Below are positions 23,970-35,481 of a DNA stretch of 64,000 bases, piece by piece. The position numbers and the translations under genes are program-made. Source of the DNA: Quercus robur. Its lineage: Eukaryota; Streptophyta; Magnoliopsida; Fagales; Fagaceae. Numbering within the stretch: position 1 is the stretch's first letter; the number at the start of each line of letters is the position of its first letter. The notes below the pieces were generated by a model. It had not been told where the DNA came from, made no database searches, and saw only the letters and a list, made by a program, of their open reading frames with translations. The stretch is from positions 2,108,001 through 2,172,000 of the forward strand of contig NC_065536.1 of assembly GCF_932294415.1 (NCBI RefSeq), written 5' to 3'.

Positions 23970-25151
23970 TCACTCTTGTGGCTTTTCCCACTTGAGGGGC
24001 TTCACTACCTCCCATGTGAAATCAGCGTCATCTCTTCCAAAGTGGCCATAAGCGGCTGTCTTCAAGAACCTGCCATTTCCACCTCTCTTAAGATCTAGGT
24101 TAATGGCAATCATTCCAGGCCTGAAATCAAAGCTCTCCTTAACAATCTTGAGAATCTCCTTGTCTGGAATCTTCCCAGTGCCGTAAGTGTCAACAAATAC
24201 AGATAATGGCTCAGGAACACCAATGGCATATGAGACTTGCACAATGCACCTCCGAGCAAGCCCATTGGCAACAATGCTCTTTGCAGCCTGCCTAACAACA
24301 TATGCTCCACTCCTGTCAACCTTGGTAGGGTCCTTTCCAGAGAAGGCACCACCACCATGGGCTCCCCATCCACCATAAGTATCAATGATGATTTTGCGGC
24401 CAGTGAGACCTGCATCACCATGAGGTCCACCAATGACAAAGCGCCCTGATGGGTTCAGATGGAAGATTGTCTTCTCATCAAGGTACTTCTCAGGGATGAC
24501 AGGCTTGATAACATGCTCTTTAAGATCAGCAGCAATCTCATCATTAGTAACAGTTTCATCGTGCTGTGTGGAAATAAGGACAGTGTGTACTCGTACTGGA
24601 ACCATAGCACCATTGTCATTGTAGTATTCCACGGTGACTTGAGTTTTACCATCAGGTCTCAACCAGGGGCAGGTCCCATTTTTACGAACATCAGTAAGGC
24701 GTGCACCAAGCTTGGTAGCCAAAACATGGCTCAGAGGCATAAACTCAGGGGTCTCATCTGTAGCATAGCCAAACATGTGACCCTGGTCACCGGCACCAAT
24801 TTCCTCAGGCCTCTTAGTCAGATGGCCATGGACACCCTGTGCAATATCAGGGCTTTGTTGCTCAATGTTAACTAGAACCTTGCAGTTGTCAGCATCAAGT
24901 CCCACATCATCAGAAACAAATCCAATCGTACGGCATGTGTCGCGTACAATCTTCTCATAGTTTACATTGGCTTTGGTGGTAATCTCACCAAAAACCATAA
25001 CCATGTTGGTCTTGGTGCATGTCTCACAGGCAACCTTGCTCTCAGGGTCTTGTTCAAGGCAGGCATCAAGCACTGCATCAGAAATCTGATCACAAAGCTT
25101 ATCTGGGTGACCCTCATTCACAGACTCGGAGGTAAATAGGAAGGTATCCAT
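23970..25151 (-). CDS. SAMS: S-adenosylmethionine synthetase
   Basis: Makes S-adenosylmethionine from methionine and ATP in the cytosol, feeding methylation, ethylene and polyamine pathways. One coding exon, 393 aa, the standard plant length and intact. Motifs: GHPDK (res. 14-18, ATP binding), GAGDQG (119-124) and the glycine-rich GGGAFSGKD (266-274, phosphate binding). The start [18 protein letters not shown] is the conserved plant N-terminus. The open frame runs 22 codons further upstream, but that part lies across a clear splice acceptor (TTTGCAG then CTTTGGAATA before ATG), so it is intron. A 5'UTR intron at 25162-26382 is typical of this family in plants. Codon use is richer in GC than its surroundings, as expected for a highly expressed housekeeping gene. 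Confidence 0.97.
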   Translation of the reverse strand: MDTFLFTSESVNEGHPDKLCDQISDAVLDACLEQDPESKVACETCTKTNMVMVFGEITTKANVNYEKIVRDTCRTIGFVSDDVGLDADNCKVLVNIEQQSPDIAQGVHGHLTKRPEEIGAGDQGHMFGYATDETPEFMPLSHVLATKLGARLTDVRKNGTCPWLRPDGKTQVTVEYYNDNGAMVPVRVHTVLISTQHDETVTNDEIAADLKEHVIKPVIPEKYLDEKTIFHLNPSGRFVIGGPHGDAGLTGRKIIIDTYGGWGAHGGGAFSGKDPTKVDRSGAYVVRQAAKSIVANGLARRCIVQVSYAIGVPEPLSVFVDTYGTGKIPDKEILKIVKESFDFRPGMIAINLDLKRGGNGRFLKTAAYGHFGRDDADFTWEVVKPLKWEKPQE

Positions 25152-25161
25152 TATTCCAAAG

Positions 25162-26382
25162 CTGCAAAGGACAATATAACACACAGATATGTCAGCATAG
25201 GGATGAGCAGAAGCCAAGCAGAAAATTGGTATATAATACAGAAGTAAGGGTCAATCTATTACTAAAAATACCTACAACTGAAATGCTCGCTCAATTCATA
25301 AGACAGAGCAAGAAAAAAGCATCTGAGATCAGTGCTTAAACGAATTCCCAAAAGCAAATATTCTAAAGGCAAATAATAGTAAAGAAAATAGCATCAAACA
25401 AGCTTCCACTACACACCAATTATGGTGTAAAAGTAAAGAAGCACCAACAAGACAAGTATCAAGTAATATTCTCTAATAATTACATTAAAATGAAAGTCTA
25501 CCAGAAGAAGAATATGATCCTGCAATTCAGAGATTGAGAAAAGCCACTCTTGACACAAATCTAGAAAGCATAAAGACTATGAGTCTGTTTGGCATCAACT
25601 TCAGCTTTTATCTTTTATATACATCTTTTTGAAACCTCTTTTTTTTTTCACTTTTTCTCACTTGTTCTAAGGTATAAGTATACTTTAGCACACTTTGGGG
25701 AAAAAACTAGATAAGTTGTTCCAGCCAGACACTATATATCCATACTTTCAAATCAAGCAAATCCCAAAGAGTTAAACAGAATCTTCCATGTGAGATAGTA
25801 AGAACAAATCTATATGCTAAAGCTGAGTACAGAACAAGGAAAACCCATGAAAGTAATGTCACTTTGAACCCAAGAAATTGTTGCAAACAACTTCAACTGT
25901 AAAAGAATCACACTTTTTTTTTTCTTTAAAATTTCCATAGAACAAAATAAGGTATCAAAACTCAAAAGCCTCAAAATTTTTTGGTAATACCTAAGAACAA
26001 AAATAAGAGCACAAACAAAAGCACAAGTTTCTCTAATTTTGAGCCCAATGAAGAAATCTGCATCATTTCTACGCAAACTATAAGTAAAGACATATTACAC
26101 TGCTCCAAAGAGTTCTGCAACATTCGCAACCACTCCATAACAAAGATTTTACTAACATAAAAATCCCAGCAAGTAAACACATATCAAGCATTATTACCCA
26201 GAATCCAACAAAAAAACAGAGACAAAAACAGAACTTGCCAGCAACCCAAATCATACAACAAGTAACAAAACAAATCCCTCCAACTTAAAACTTACACTAA
26301 CAAGAAAAACCAAAGCACTAAAAAGGGAAATTAGCAAACACAAACACTTGGGCTAAACCCAGATGTGTGGTAAAGGCAAAAC
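25162..26382 (-). other. 5'UTR intron of SAM synthetase
   Basis: On the minus strand the donor is AAGGTCAG|GTTTTG (exon ends at 26383) and the acceptor CTTTGCAG|CTTTGG (exon resumes at 25161), ten nt before the ATG. It is 1,221 bp and AT-rich. A MITE-like segment lies at about 25578-25730, with loosely inverted ends around CTGTTTGG and CCAGACA. Confidence 0.7.
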
Positions 26383-26468
26383 CTGACCTTTGAGTGTCCA
26401 ACCGTGTCCCCGTGTCTAAAAGGACTCTTGTGTGCCTCTTACACTGAGACTCGGGTCTGTATTTATAG
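26383..26468 (-). promoter_or_regulatory. SAM synthetase core promoter and first exon
   Basis: Reading the minus strand, CTATAAATAC at 26468-26459 is a strong TATA box. A start about 30 bp downstream would give a short leader of about 45-50 nt ending at the splice donor at 26383. Inferred from spacing. Confidence 0.6.
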
Positions 26469-26693
26469 GCTGATAGTAAGGATTTTTCTATGTGACCGAA
26501 AATGACCGCTTTGGATATAATATACGGGATTATCAAAAAATAAAAAAGAATGGACGGTCTTGATTTTATATTTTTTTAGGTGGCAAATGCTACTATGGCA
26601 TAGGCACTTTTGTAAGTTGCATGAGCTCTTTTTCTTTTCCATCGAAAAAGAAAAAGCTCTTTTTCTTTTGCATCAAATTTTTCCTCGTAACGT
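26469..26693. other. Upstream of SAM synthetase
   Basis: Contains a short imperfect inverted repeat (gctctttttcttttccatcg / cgaaaaagaaaaagctc) at about 26622-26662. Otherwise nothing recognised. Confidence 0.35.
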
Positions 26694-26866
26694 GATTTCA
26701 ATTAGTTTAATTGATTAAATCTTTAATAGTTAAATAAAAAATTTAAGATTCAATCATCGCTTACACAAAAACTTATTAGTATCTTATTATGATAATAAAG
26801 AGCACAATCATAAAAAACAGACATCATAAGTCAAAACTCTATTAAAAAAAAAAAAAAAAAAAAAAC
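26694..26866 (+). mobile_element. tRNA-derived SINE
   Basis: Plus-strand copy of the family at 12459-12640: a degenerate B-box segment aagattcaatcatcgc, then cttacacaaaaactta, gataataaagagcacaatca, gacatcataagtcaaaactct and a poly(A) run at about 26844-26865. Confidence 0.5.
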
Positions 26867-27013
26867 ATTTGTTCTAATAACATCAAAGGTTTTTTTTTTT
26901 TTTTGGAAACAAATCACATCAATGGTTAATGTTACAAATTAGGCTAGTATACTAGTATTTATTCCCTTTTTATATTTTGGATTGTTTCAACACTTTTAAG
27001 TATTACAAGAATA

Positions 27014-27334
27014 ACCACTGCACACTTTTAGTGCAATGGTCACTTTACAATAATAAGTGTTTGTGAAGTGTGAGGGGCAATGGTCGGGGTTCAAGTCTCC
27101 TAGAAGGAGTTTTCACACACATGTACACTTAAATTAGTATAGAGTAGAATTTCTATCTTTAAAAAAAAAAAAAAAAAAAAAAGTAATAATAAGTGTTTGT
27201 GGGGTGTGGAGGGCAATGGTCGGGGTTCAAGTCTTCTAGAATGAGTTTTCACACACATGTACACTTAAATTAGGTTAGAGTAGAATTTCTATCTTATAAA
27301 AAATAAAAATAAAAAGTATTACAAGGAAAAAAAA
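27014..27334 (+). mobile_element. SINE dimer with flanking target duplication
   Basis: Two tandem copies of a tRNA-derived SINE. Copy 1 (27014-27182) has an A-box-like head (tttagtgcaatggtcact), a B box (GGGGTTCAAGTCTCC), the end word GTAGAATTTCTATCTT and a poly(A) tail. Copy 2 (27183-27314) lacks the head and starts at 'aataataagtgtttgtgg'. A 15-bp direct repeat AGTATTACAAGAATA flanks the pair (26999-27013 and 27335-27349); an 11-bp part of it also occurs at 27315-27325. Confidence 0.7.
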
Positions 27335-27349
27335 AGTATTACAAGAATA

Positions 27350-28904
27350 TCAAAATGTTTCTTTTGTCAACGTTCGGTAAATGCTAATCCACTAAAAAAT
27401 GACAATATTCTAAAGAAAAATGGTATAAAAAAAGTCTTTTCTAATAGGATTAACAACAAATGCAATGATGCATAATGGAATGAGTGTACTGACAATGTTA
27501 TAATAATCAACTGTACAAATTACAAAATTTAAAAAATCTAATAATTTATTTCGAAGCAACCTAAAATTTAGAGGGTGTAAAGTAAACTTTAATCTACAAT
27601 TTTTTTTCCCCAAATTATGTTGGTAAGAAAAGTTTGTACCAAAAAAAAAAATTTATCTTGATAAATAATATAAGGAAAACTATATGATAAGAGATAAAAT
27701 AGTGAGTCACTTCTTTTATTATCTTTCTTGTATCTCAAAAGAAGTCTAAAGGAAATGATTTTCTATAAAACAAAAAATAAAAATAAAAAAACGTTTTATT
27801 ATAACTTTTTTTATGTTTGGATTAGCCTATTTTCTTTAACCTTTAAAAAAAAATCTAAATAAATATTTAGATGCATCTAGAAAAAAAATTAAAAAGTACC
27901 TTATTAATAAGCCAAATTAAAAATAAATAAATAAATAAAGCTCACCCAAGACTTGCCATCCCATAAACAAAAAAGTGTGCGATTTGCTTACTTTTATAGT
28001 TTTACCAAAACTTAACTTTTTGACCAACATATGTAAACTTCATTTTTGGGTTAAATAATATGACTTGTACTTGGAGCATTTTACTTTCTAATAATATATA
28101 CATGTTACACCATATGTAATAAACATGAAGAACAAAAAAGGCTGAATAAATATATTTTGTTGAAATTACATAAATAAGAATGTTCATGGGAAGCAAAATG
28201 AGAATGTTGATGATGACCCCCAAATTGTTGGAGAGCTCATGGGAAGCAAAATGAGAAAGTTCCCATCATAACACTACTCTGTCTAACTAGCTTTTCGGTG
28301 TTGGGGTCCAGATTTGAAAACGTGTATATATGGAGTCAGATATGGGCCGTTGGATGGGGTTGAATCGGTGGTGTGGATTGGTTGGAGTCGGTGGGAGAGA
28401 GTGACAGAGCCACCGATAGAAATAGGTTTTTTCTTAATAAGTATGCTTTAGATATAGTATTTTAAATGCTGTTCTTTAAGCTTATTTTTTAAGATTCTGT
28501 TATGAAGATTTTTTCTTACGGGAATAAAATTTATTTTTTAATTAACTAGACATATAATTGAATTTTAAGAAATGAACTTAAAGAACAGCAAACAAGACAC
28601 TGTACCTAATTTTTGCCATTTCTTAATTTGTCTTCGCGGTTTGGTGGGTCACCTTCTGAGCCGGTTGGTTTTTTTTGTGGAGTTCACCCACCTTGATGTA
28701 ATTCTTAGCTTCATTTTCATGGCTTAGCTTAGATAAGGGGCTTGGCTCAATTGACTTTTATTTTATTTTTTTCTGACTAAAATACATTTTAATCCTTTTA
28801 AGTTTTATGGGGCTGTTATTTTGGTCCCTCAAGTTTCATAACTTATAATTAACTCTATAAATTTCTTCTCAAGTCCAAAAACTCGGTCTTTGATTTCATT
28901 TTTA
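27350..28904. other. Intergenic
   Basis: AT-rich, no gene recognised. The stretch at 28290-28420 is GC-richer (ggggttgaatcggtggtg) but shows no frame or known family. Confidence 0.4.
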
Positions 28905-29200
28905 ATAAGAGCGACTCTAAAGTTGTTGTTGAGACTCTTTCAAAGATAAAGCTCGAAATCCTATAGAGAATTCACAATACCTTCTCTAAAATGCCTCTTC
29001 TACTCTCCCAATTCATAGAAGTTTCTGTAAAATGGGTTTCTAGGATTTCTAGTGGTGCAGCCCATACTCTGGCCAAATGGTCACATAATATATTTGGTTC
29101 TTTTGATATAGGTTGTTGTCCTCCCTGTTTTGAGTCTATTATCAGGGTCGAGGCAAGCAGTCCTACTTCTTTATAGTTCCTCTTTTTTTTTTTTTTTTAA
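28905..29200 (+). pseudogene. LINE RNase H remnant
   Basis: Frame fragments DSKVVVETLSK (about 28914) and VKWVSRISSGAAHTLAKWS (about 29022-29085), then FGSFDIGCCPP and a stop at 29174-29176, match the order of the C-terminal RNase H domain and tail of plant L1-type LINE proteins. One in-frame stop lies near 28963. A T-rich rather than A-rich run follows, so the true 3' end is not preserved. Confidence 0.6.
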
Positions 29201-29490
29201 TAAATTCTTCTTAAATTTAAACTTAAACTGCACTTGGCTTGACTTAAGTTATTAATTAAGTTGAGCTCGAGTTCAATATTAAGTTCAAACTACACTAATA
29301 AATTCATATGAAGCATATTATTAAGTCCATTTGGTTTGGACTATTGGTATAAACTCCTAATTAATTAAAGACTAAATAAGTTACGAGTTTATTCTTCAAG
29401 TCTATGTCAAGCTTATTACCAAACTTATCAATGAGCATAAACTTGGCTTGTTTTTTATCGAACCCCTATTATTTACAAGTTTTTTTTTAT

Positions 29491-29525
<35 letters not shown>

Positions 29526-31833
29526 TAGGCTCAGCTCATTTAGTAAAGAAGCCTAAAACAACAGCTCCAAATTGACTTTTTTTTAATAAATAAACAAGCA
29601 TGAATAAGCTTTATATTGAGCCAAGACAAAGTTGTTTTGTGAACAGCTTATTCATTAATTTACCTCCCTAGATAAAACTCCCTATTTATTATTGATTATA
29701 CACAGCTCTTAATGGATTTCAAACACACGACTTCAACCTACATTCTTTTCTAATGGGAGAGAAAGAATCATTAAAACGTTACTAAAGTTTTGTTAGAAAT
29801 TAAACACTTCATAAAATAATGTACATTTTCCCATCTTAATTTTTTGTCTGTGTTGGAAAGTATAATTTACTTTTCATGAAAGTGAAGAAAAAATCAAGAC
29901 ATTGATTGCCAAAGAAAATCATGGGATTGGTTAACAAATCAAAGGATCGATAGCTAAAGAAATTATCGTTGAATAATATGTATAATTTCTATTATAAATA
30001 TGAATTTATTTATAATGTATACTATCATGAAAACTGTATGAGAAACTATAGCTATTTGGGCTCTTGTCCCATAAATATAGGCCACAAGGCCGCACCACAT
30101 AAACTTCCATGTTTTTTTTTTTTTCTCTCTCTCTTTCCTTTTCCACCTCACATCATAGATTTCTACAGTCTATTTTCATGGTTGAGTTTTTTAGTAAAGC
30201 TGATTGACATAAACTAAAAAACATAGGAGCATGAAATCCCATGTTTGAAAGCTGGGAAAACACATACACACCCTCCTAGAAGCAAGAAAGGTAAAAAAAA
30301 TACAAAACCTTGCATATTAGGTTTTGTATTGTACAGATATCATGTTTGGATCCTACGTACCAACAGTCCTTAGAAGTGATGAATGTTTCTTTGACATTTA
30401 TTGCTCACATGTCTATGTACTTAGGTTCCGTTTAGGAACAGCTTATTTAGCTAAAATTGAAAATTTTTTAATGAAAGTGTAAAAAAAAAAAAAAAAATTA
30501 AAAGTTAAAAATTAAAAATTAGCTGAATAGTACAATGAGATAGTACCAAAAAATACAATAGGATCCATAAATAGTACCAAAAAATAAAAACTAAAAACTA
30601 TATATATATAAGCTAAAGCAAATAAGCTCATCCAAAACTAATCCTTAGTGAAAGAGAGAGTTATGCCATGTTAGACAAGTAATATATGCAAGCATGGCTA
30701 GGCTAGACAAGAAGGGATGCCCCCCACATGTTTGTGTATGCAGCATGGCCAACCATCAGCTTTCCCTTGTCATGAGCTAGCTGTAAAACTTTTTGGCCCA
30801 TATCATTAAACCAAAAATAGCAATCCCTTTTGATTTCTTCTAACATTTAGTGAAGAAAAGGTCTAATAATTTCAAGTGTAAAATATTATTTTGGTTTCTA
30901 AATTTTATTAAAAGGTTTTTTTTTTCATCCTTAAATTTTAATAATTTTTATTTTCATCCTTAAAATTTATATATAAAAAAATAATAGTTCAAAGATAAAA
31001 ATATAGATGAAAAAAAAAACTATTTTTCAATAATTTAGAGACAAAAGAGTAAAAAACAAACTTTTGGTAAAGTTTAAGGATAGAAAGTAAATCATTTTTA
31101 ATAATTTAGTGACGAAAAATAAACTTTTAAATAATTTAAGGATGAAAAACAAAATTTTAAAAATTTAAGAGTGAAAACAAACTTTTTGGTAAAGTTTAGG
31201 AACTAAAGTACTATTTTACTCTAAACTTAATGATTTTTTTTTTTTTTACAATCGTTAATGAATCATGTTATAATTAATATATAATAAATATAATGTTAAT
31301 AGTAATTGTATGTAAAACTAATTTTATACCAATTATAACTTACAAACTTAAAACAAGTTGTGAAAAGATTTGTCCTAGTTAACATTGCTGATTTGGGAAT
31401 ATTGCAGATTGTAGTATTACAGCCTCACTTTTGAGCTGAAACCAAAGAGCGAGACTCCAATGAGCTTATGAGTTATATTAGCTATTTAGCTCCATTCTTT
31501 AATGGGGGAGGTTCTCCAAAGATGTTGGATACAGACACGTGGCAGTCTATCGTAGTTGGTGAATTGTTGGTGACTACTGAGAGGGGCCAGAAGTAAGTGG
31601 ACAGAAGTAGGTAAATATGGAGAGGGGAACAAAGAGAGAGACTTTGCCTCTGTTATTGGAGGATCTTGATGATGATGAGTTGGTCACCATTCTCATTTTA
31701 GAATTTAATTAGTGGCACAGATCTATATATATATATATATATATTACTTCATAAAAATAACTAGTGGGACTCTCTTTTTTTTGGAATTTTCACCAACTTT
31801 CCACTTCTTCCACAAAATGATGGCATGCCCCGT
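29201..31833. other. Intergenic with small repeats
   Basis: No gene recognised. Contains a long T run at about 29490-29522, a MITE-like segment at about 30424-30648 (inverted words AGCTTATTT / AAATAAGCT near its ends), a stretch of repeated 'attttaa/taaaattt' words at 30880-31220, and (TA)n at 31721-31743. Confidence 0.4.
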
Positions 31834-32012
31834 AATTATGCTAGAAACACAATTTTTGGCACAATTTTTCGTCACAATTTGTCACATGGCGAGTTGTAAT
31901 TGATAAGAGTATGTCAGTGGGTTATGTGGAGACACTCTCTTAGCAATCACAACTCGTCATGTGACGAATTGTTATATAAAATTGTGCCAAAAGTTGTGTC
32001 CCTAACATAATT
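31834..32012. mobile_element. Foldback MITE
   Basis: Nearly the whole 179 bp is one imperfect inverted repeat with arms of about 80 bp. The left arm (AATTATGCTAGAAACACAAT, then ttggcacaat, gtcacatggcgagttgt) pairs with the right arm (acaactcgtcatgtgac, attgtgccaaaa, gttgtgtccctaacataatt). No coding content. Confidence 0.8.
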
Positions 32013-33459
32013 CTATGCTCCATGTTGGTGTTGGAAGCTGAAACATCAATGCCTCAAAAAAAGAACATAAATTGCTGATTCAGCCAAAAAAAGAAAACAA
32101 AAACAAAAGAAAAAAAAAACCAACTACTGAAAGTAGAAGATTAGAACTAGGGAATGAAAGGAATGGATTGAAAGAGATTTTTAAAGAATATTCTATTCAT
32201 TCCCTTGTAAAAATTCCTTTCCAAAGTAAGAGAAACACTTATCTATTGAATGACATTAACTTCAACAACCAACTCTATTCCCATTTTGAGAACAACCAAA
32301 CAAAATATAAGTGGTGACTTGTGAGTAGTACAAGCAATAAATTCTCATCCTCATATAAAAAATTTAGACTTTAAATTTTGTCTACACAAAAAACTTAATG
32401 TTTTGGTCTAAAAATAAAGAATAATCATTATGAAGTAGACCGTTAAAATTCTATCATATCTTTAAAAAAAAAAAAAGTAACATATAATAGTATAATTGTA
32501 TTTTTTGTTTATTTCCATTTCTTATTTTAAAAATTCGTAAAGCCTTCTAATTCACTCAAAATTTTAGCTAAATATGAGACACGTGTCATTTATAATTTTG
32601 TGTAATTTATCCTTTAAAACCATTTGATTTTTTAAACGTCACTTCGTGTTATGGATTAAAACTAATTGGAGGAAATTTTGTGTGATGATTGTCCATTACT
32701 CATATTCAACCGTTTCAACAAATTACGACAAAAGTTATGTCCAATTGTCCACACGCACTTATATCATAATAATTTCGTAATAATTGATAAACGAACTTTG
32801 CTAACCCTTTTTCTTCTCTGAATGTAATGGAAGGACAATGCATCTACAAATAAGATATCTAGGAAGAGAATTATTGTCATTCTAACCCTTTTTTTTTTTT
32901 TCTCTATTCTAGGCAAAGAGTCTCATGTGAGATTAACACCTTTCATAGTAGACATCTCCTTATCGAAGGACCCAATACTCCCTTACCTTTTAAAAAAAGA
33001 AAACTAAAATAAGACAGTTTCCATAGAATGAGACCAATATTTACAAGCATCGAAACTCAATAATTAGATTCTTACTATGGTATTCTTCTCCAAAATAATA
33101 ATAATAATAATAATAATAAAACATATTCTTACTATGGTAGATTTCGATAGAATAACATGTGCTATTACATTCTCTCTTTTTGACTTATCTCAGCATATTT
33201 GACTCTTTTGGTAAGTAAAAATATATACTTTTGAATTCCCCACGTTTTAATGCTTTGGAAATTTGGTCATTTATTCCTTTTGCCACCATCACTACATATG
33301 CAAGCTGTATTCACCAAGATTAGTATATTCAACAATCATTGTGCTTCTAAACGTTTCACGATTTCTTTGCGTAACAATTAATTGAAAAATGCATCAAATC
33401 TTTAGAATTAATTGGAAAATGAATGTGAGTTAAAAATGTTTAAAGTTTGTGCTATGTAT
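32013..33459. other. Intergenic
   Basis: AT-rich. (AAT)n at about 33093-33120. The segment at 32685-32800 shares words with the foldback MITE arms (caaattacgacaaaagttatgtcc) and may be a decayed relative. No gene. Confidence 0.4.
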
Positions 33460-33638
33460 CAGGGACGGAACTAGAATTCGAAGTCGAGGGGGGCAAATAT
33501 AATTTTCTTGAGAGGAGCAAATATAATTTTTCATGGACTTATTTTCTAAAATCTCAAATATATACCTATTATTTAATATTTTAAAAAAATTTGGAGGGGG
33601 CCACAGCCCCCCTCTTCTTGAACATAGTTCCGTCCCTG
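33460..33638. mobile_element. hAT-type MITE
   Basis: Terminal inverted repeats CAGGGACGGAACTA and TAGTTCCGTCCCTG match exactly over 14 bp. The flanking 8-bp direct repeats CTATGTAT (33452-33459) and CTGTGTAT (33639-33646) differ by one base, giving the 8-bp target duplication of hAT elements. 179 bp, no coding capacity. Confidence 0.85.
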
Positions 33639-33646
33639 CTGTGTAT

Positions 33647-33778
33647 CCAAGAGTTAGGCCATTTTGAATATACACCACTGTAAGTTTCTTTAAAAACTTT
33701 TTCTCCTCTTCCCGCGAGTGTGTATCAAAAATATTTAGTGTTCTCAAAATAAAAAAAAAATGCATCAACTCTTAAAGG

Positions 33779-33820
<42 letters not shown>

Positions 33821-35481
33821 TAATTATTTATAAGATCAAGGGCAATCTAAATGTTCATGAGGTGTTGGAATCCACTTTGTCAACACATGATGAAAACTGT
33901 GTCACCTAACCACTTTAATCTACCCAATAATAATAATAAGACGAAGAAGAAGATACCATATAGTTGGTAGGTTGGTTGGTCTAATAATTCTGATTAAGAA
34001 ATGAGAATGGCTTGTTTTCTAGTTGAAGCAGCTTTAAGCATGATGTAATAATGATGCTAATTAGCGTGTGTAATTAATTGTATTTGATTATACAAGCATG
34101 CAGTGTCTCTATCCACTTTTACTTATTAAAACACTCTTTTTAGTCCATTTGCTTCTCTCTATAAAGACCAAACTAGATAAAGCAGGGTGACATCGACATA
34201 CAAAAAATTCCAATTCATGCAAGATTTGGATCGTGTTGCATGCCTTACATATTGGTTTGTATATTTGAATAAAATTATATATATATGCATAAAGATGACA
34301 CCTAGCTTTCCAATCTTCTTTGTATCAAAAAAGAGCTTTCCAATCTTCAAGTGGCTGAACTCATCATCCACATTGGTAATGTTCTTTTGCCCAACTCAAT
34401 TTCAGCAGTGGAGTGCCAAAAATTTCTATTGCAATTTACTAAAGTACTAAAAGTTATTTATTAACTATGCTGTCCTACCAATCAATTTACTGTTATTTAC
34501 TAAAAGGTTCATGTTATCTCATTCAGTTTGGCATTCATTACACTTGCGAGATCAACATATACTTACACATCAGTAGTCTTAGCTGACACAGTTTTCACCT
34601 CCTTTAAGATTTTCTAGCACTATCATCAAAATCATCGCTCTTTTTGGCTGACTAGTTTCATATTCTGTATCTGAATACGTGTATTATTTTCTTGGGGGCA
34701 GAATGAATTAAAAATGAAGATCTTCATTTGCTAAATGGTTTTCAAATCAACCACTCCATGCGATTAAAGCATGCTAATTAGTTGAAGTCAGAAAAGCCTA
34801 TTACCTCTGGTTACTGATGATAAAATGATCAACACTAATAAGGTAATCATAACCATTGACTTTCTTGGCACAATGGCTACAAGAAAGGTGATTTGAGGAA
34901 AATACAGAGGTCTTTTTAGTTCCATATATTCCCCGCTTAAGAACAACCATGACATTTTCATCTATCACAAGCAGCTATACAGATACGTGCTGAAATTTAA
35001 AGGGCAACTTTTTTTATGAAACAAAACCAGAATAAAAAACACAAGCCTCAAGTTCTGAGGAGATTAACCTCTAATCAACAATGTATTATGTATGCCGTAA
35101 CAAAAAAGACCCAAGTCACGTTCAAGTTGGCGAACTTCTTTTAGCTTTTTAGCTTATGTACAGATTTTAAGGAATCACCTTCTCTAGGTAAAATTATACT
35201 TTCAACCAACTTTCAGCAAATAAGCTTTCAACAAAAAACTGCACCAAAGGGACATCCCCTTGTTCAAGGCAATTTCCCTCTTCTAATCTGACCTCACAAG
35301 TCCATTAACAAATAGAAAAATCCAGCCAGTGCTGCACAAAATATACGGACCAAGTTGGAAACACAAGGACAAATGATATTTAAAAATAAAAATAAAAATG
35401 GTAGCATTCTTGTGTCTAAGGTGCCAGCTATCCTATACTTAAAAACTAGTACTTCTCCATTTGGATTAAACAGAAAATTCA
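33647..35481. other. Intergenic, 3' flank of the RING gene
   Basis: (TA)n at about 33784-33818. No gene recognised. The last few hundred bp should be the 3'UTR of the minus-strand gene ending at 35482. Confidence 0.4.

Noticed and set aside
24110..24875. Several + and - frames overlapping the SAM synthetase
   Set aside because: Shadows of the conserved 393-residue coding frame in other frames.
25152..25217. Upstream extension of the SAM synthetase frame to an earlier ATG
   Set aside because: A splice acceptor lies between it and the conserved start; the added residues are not part of any SAM synthetase I know.
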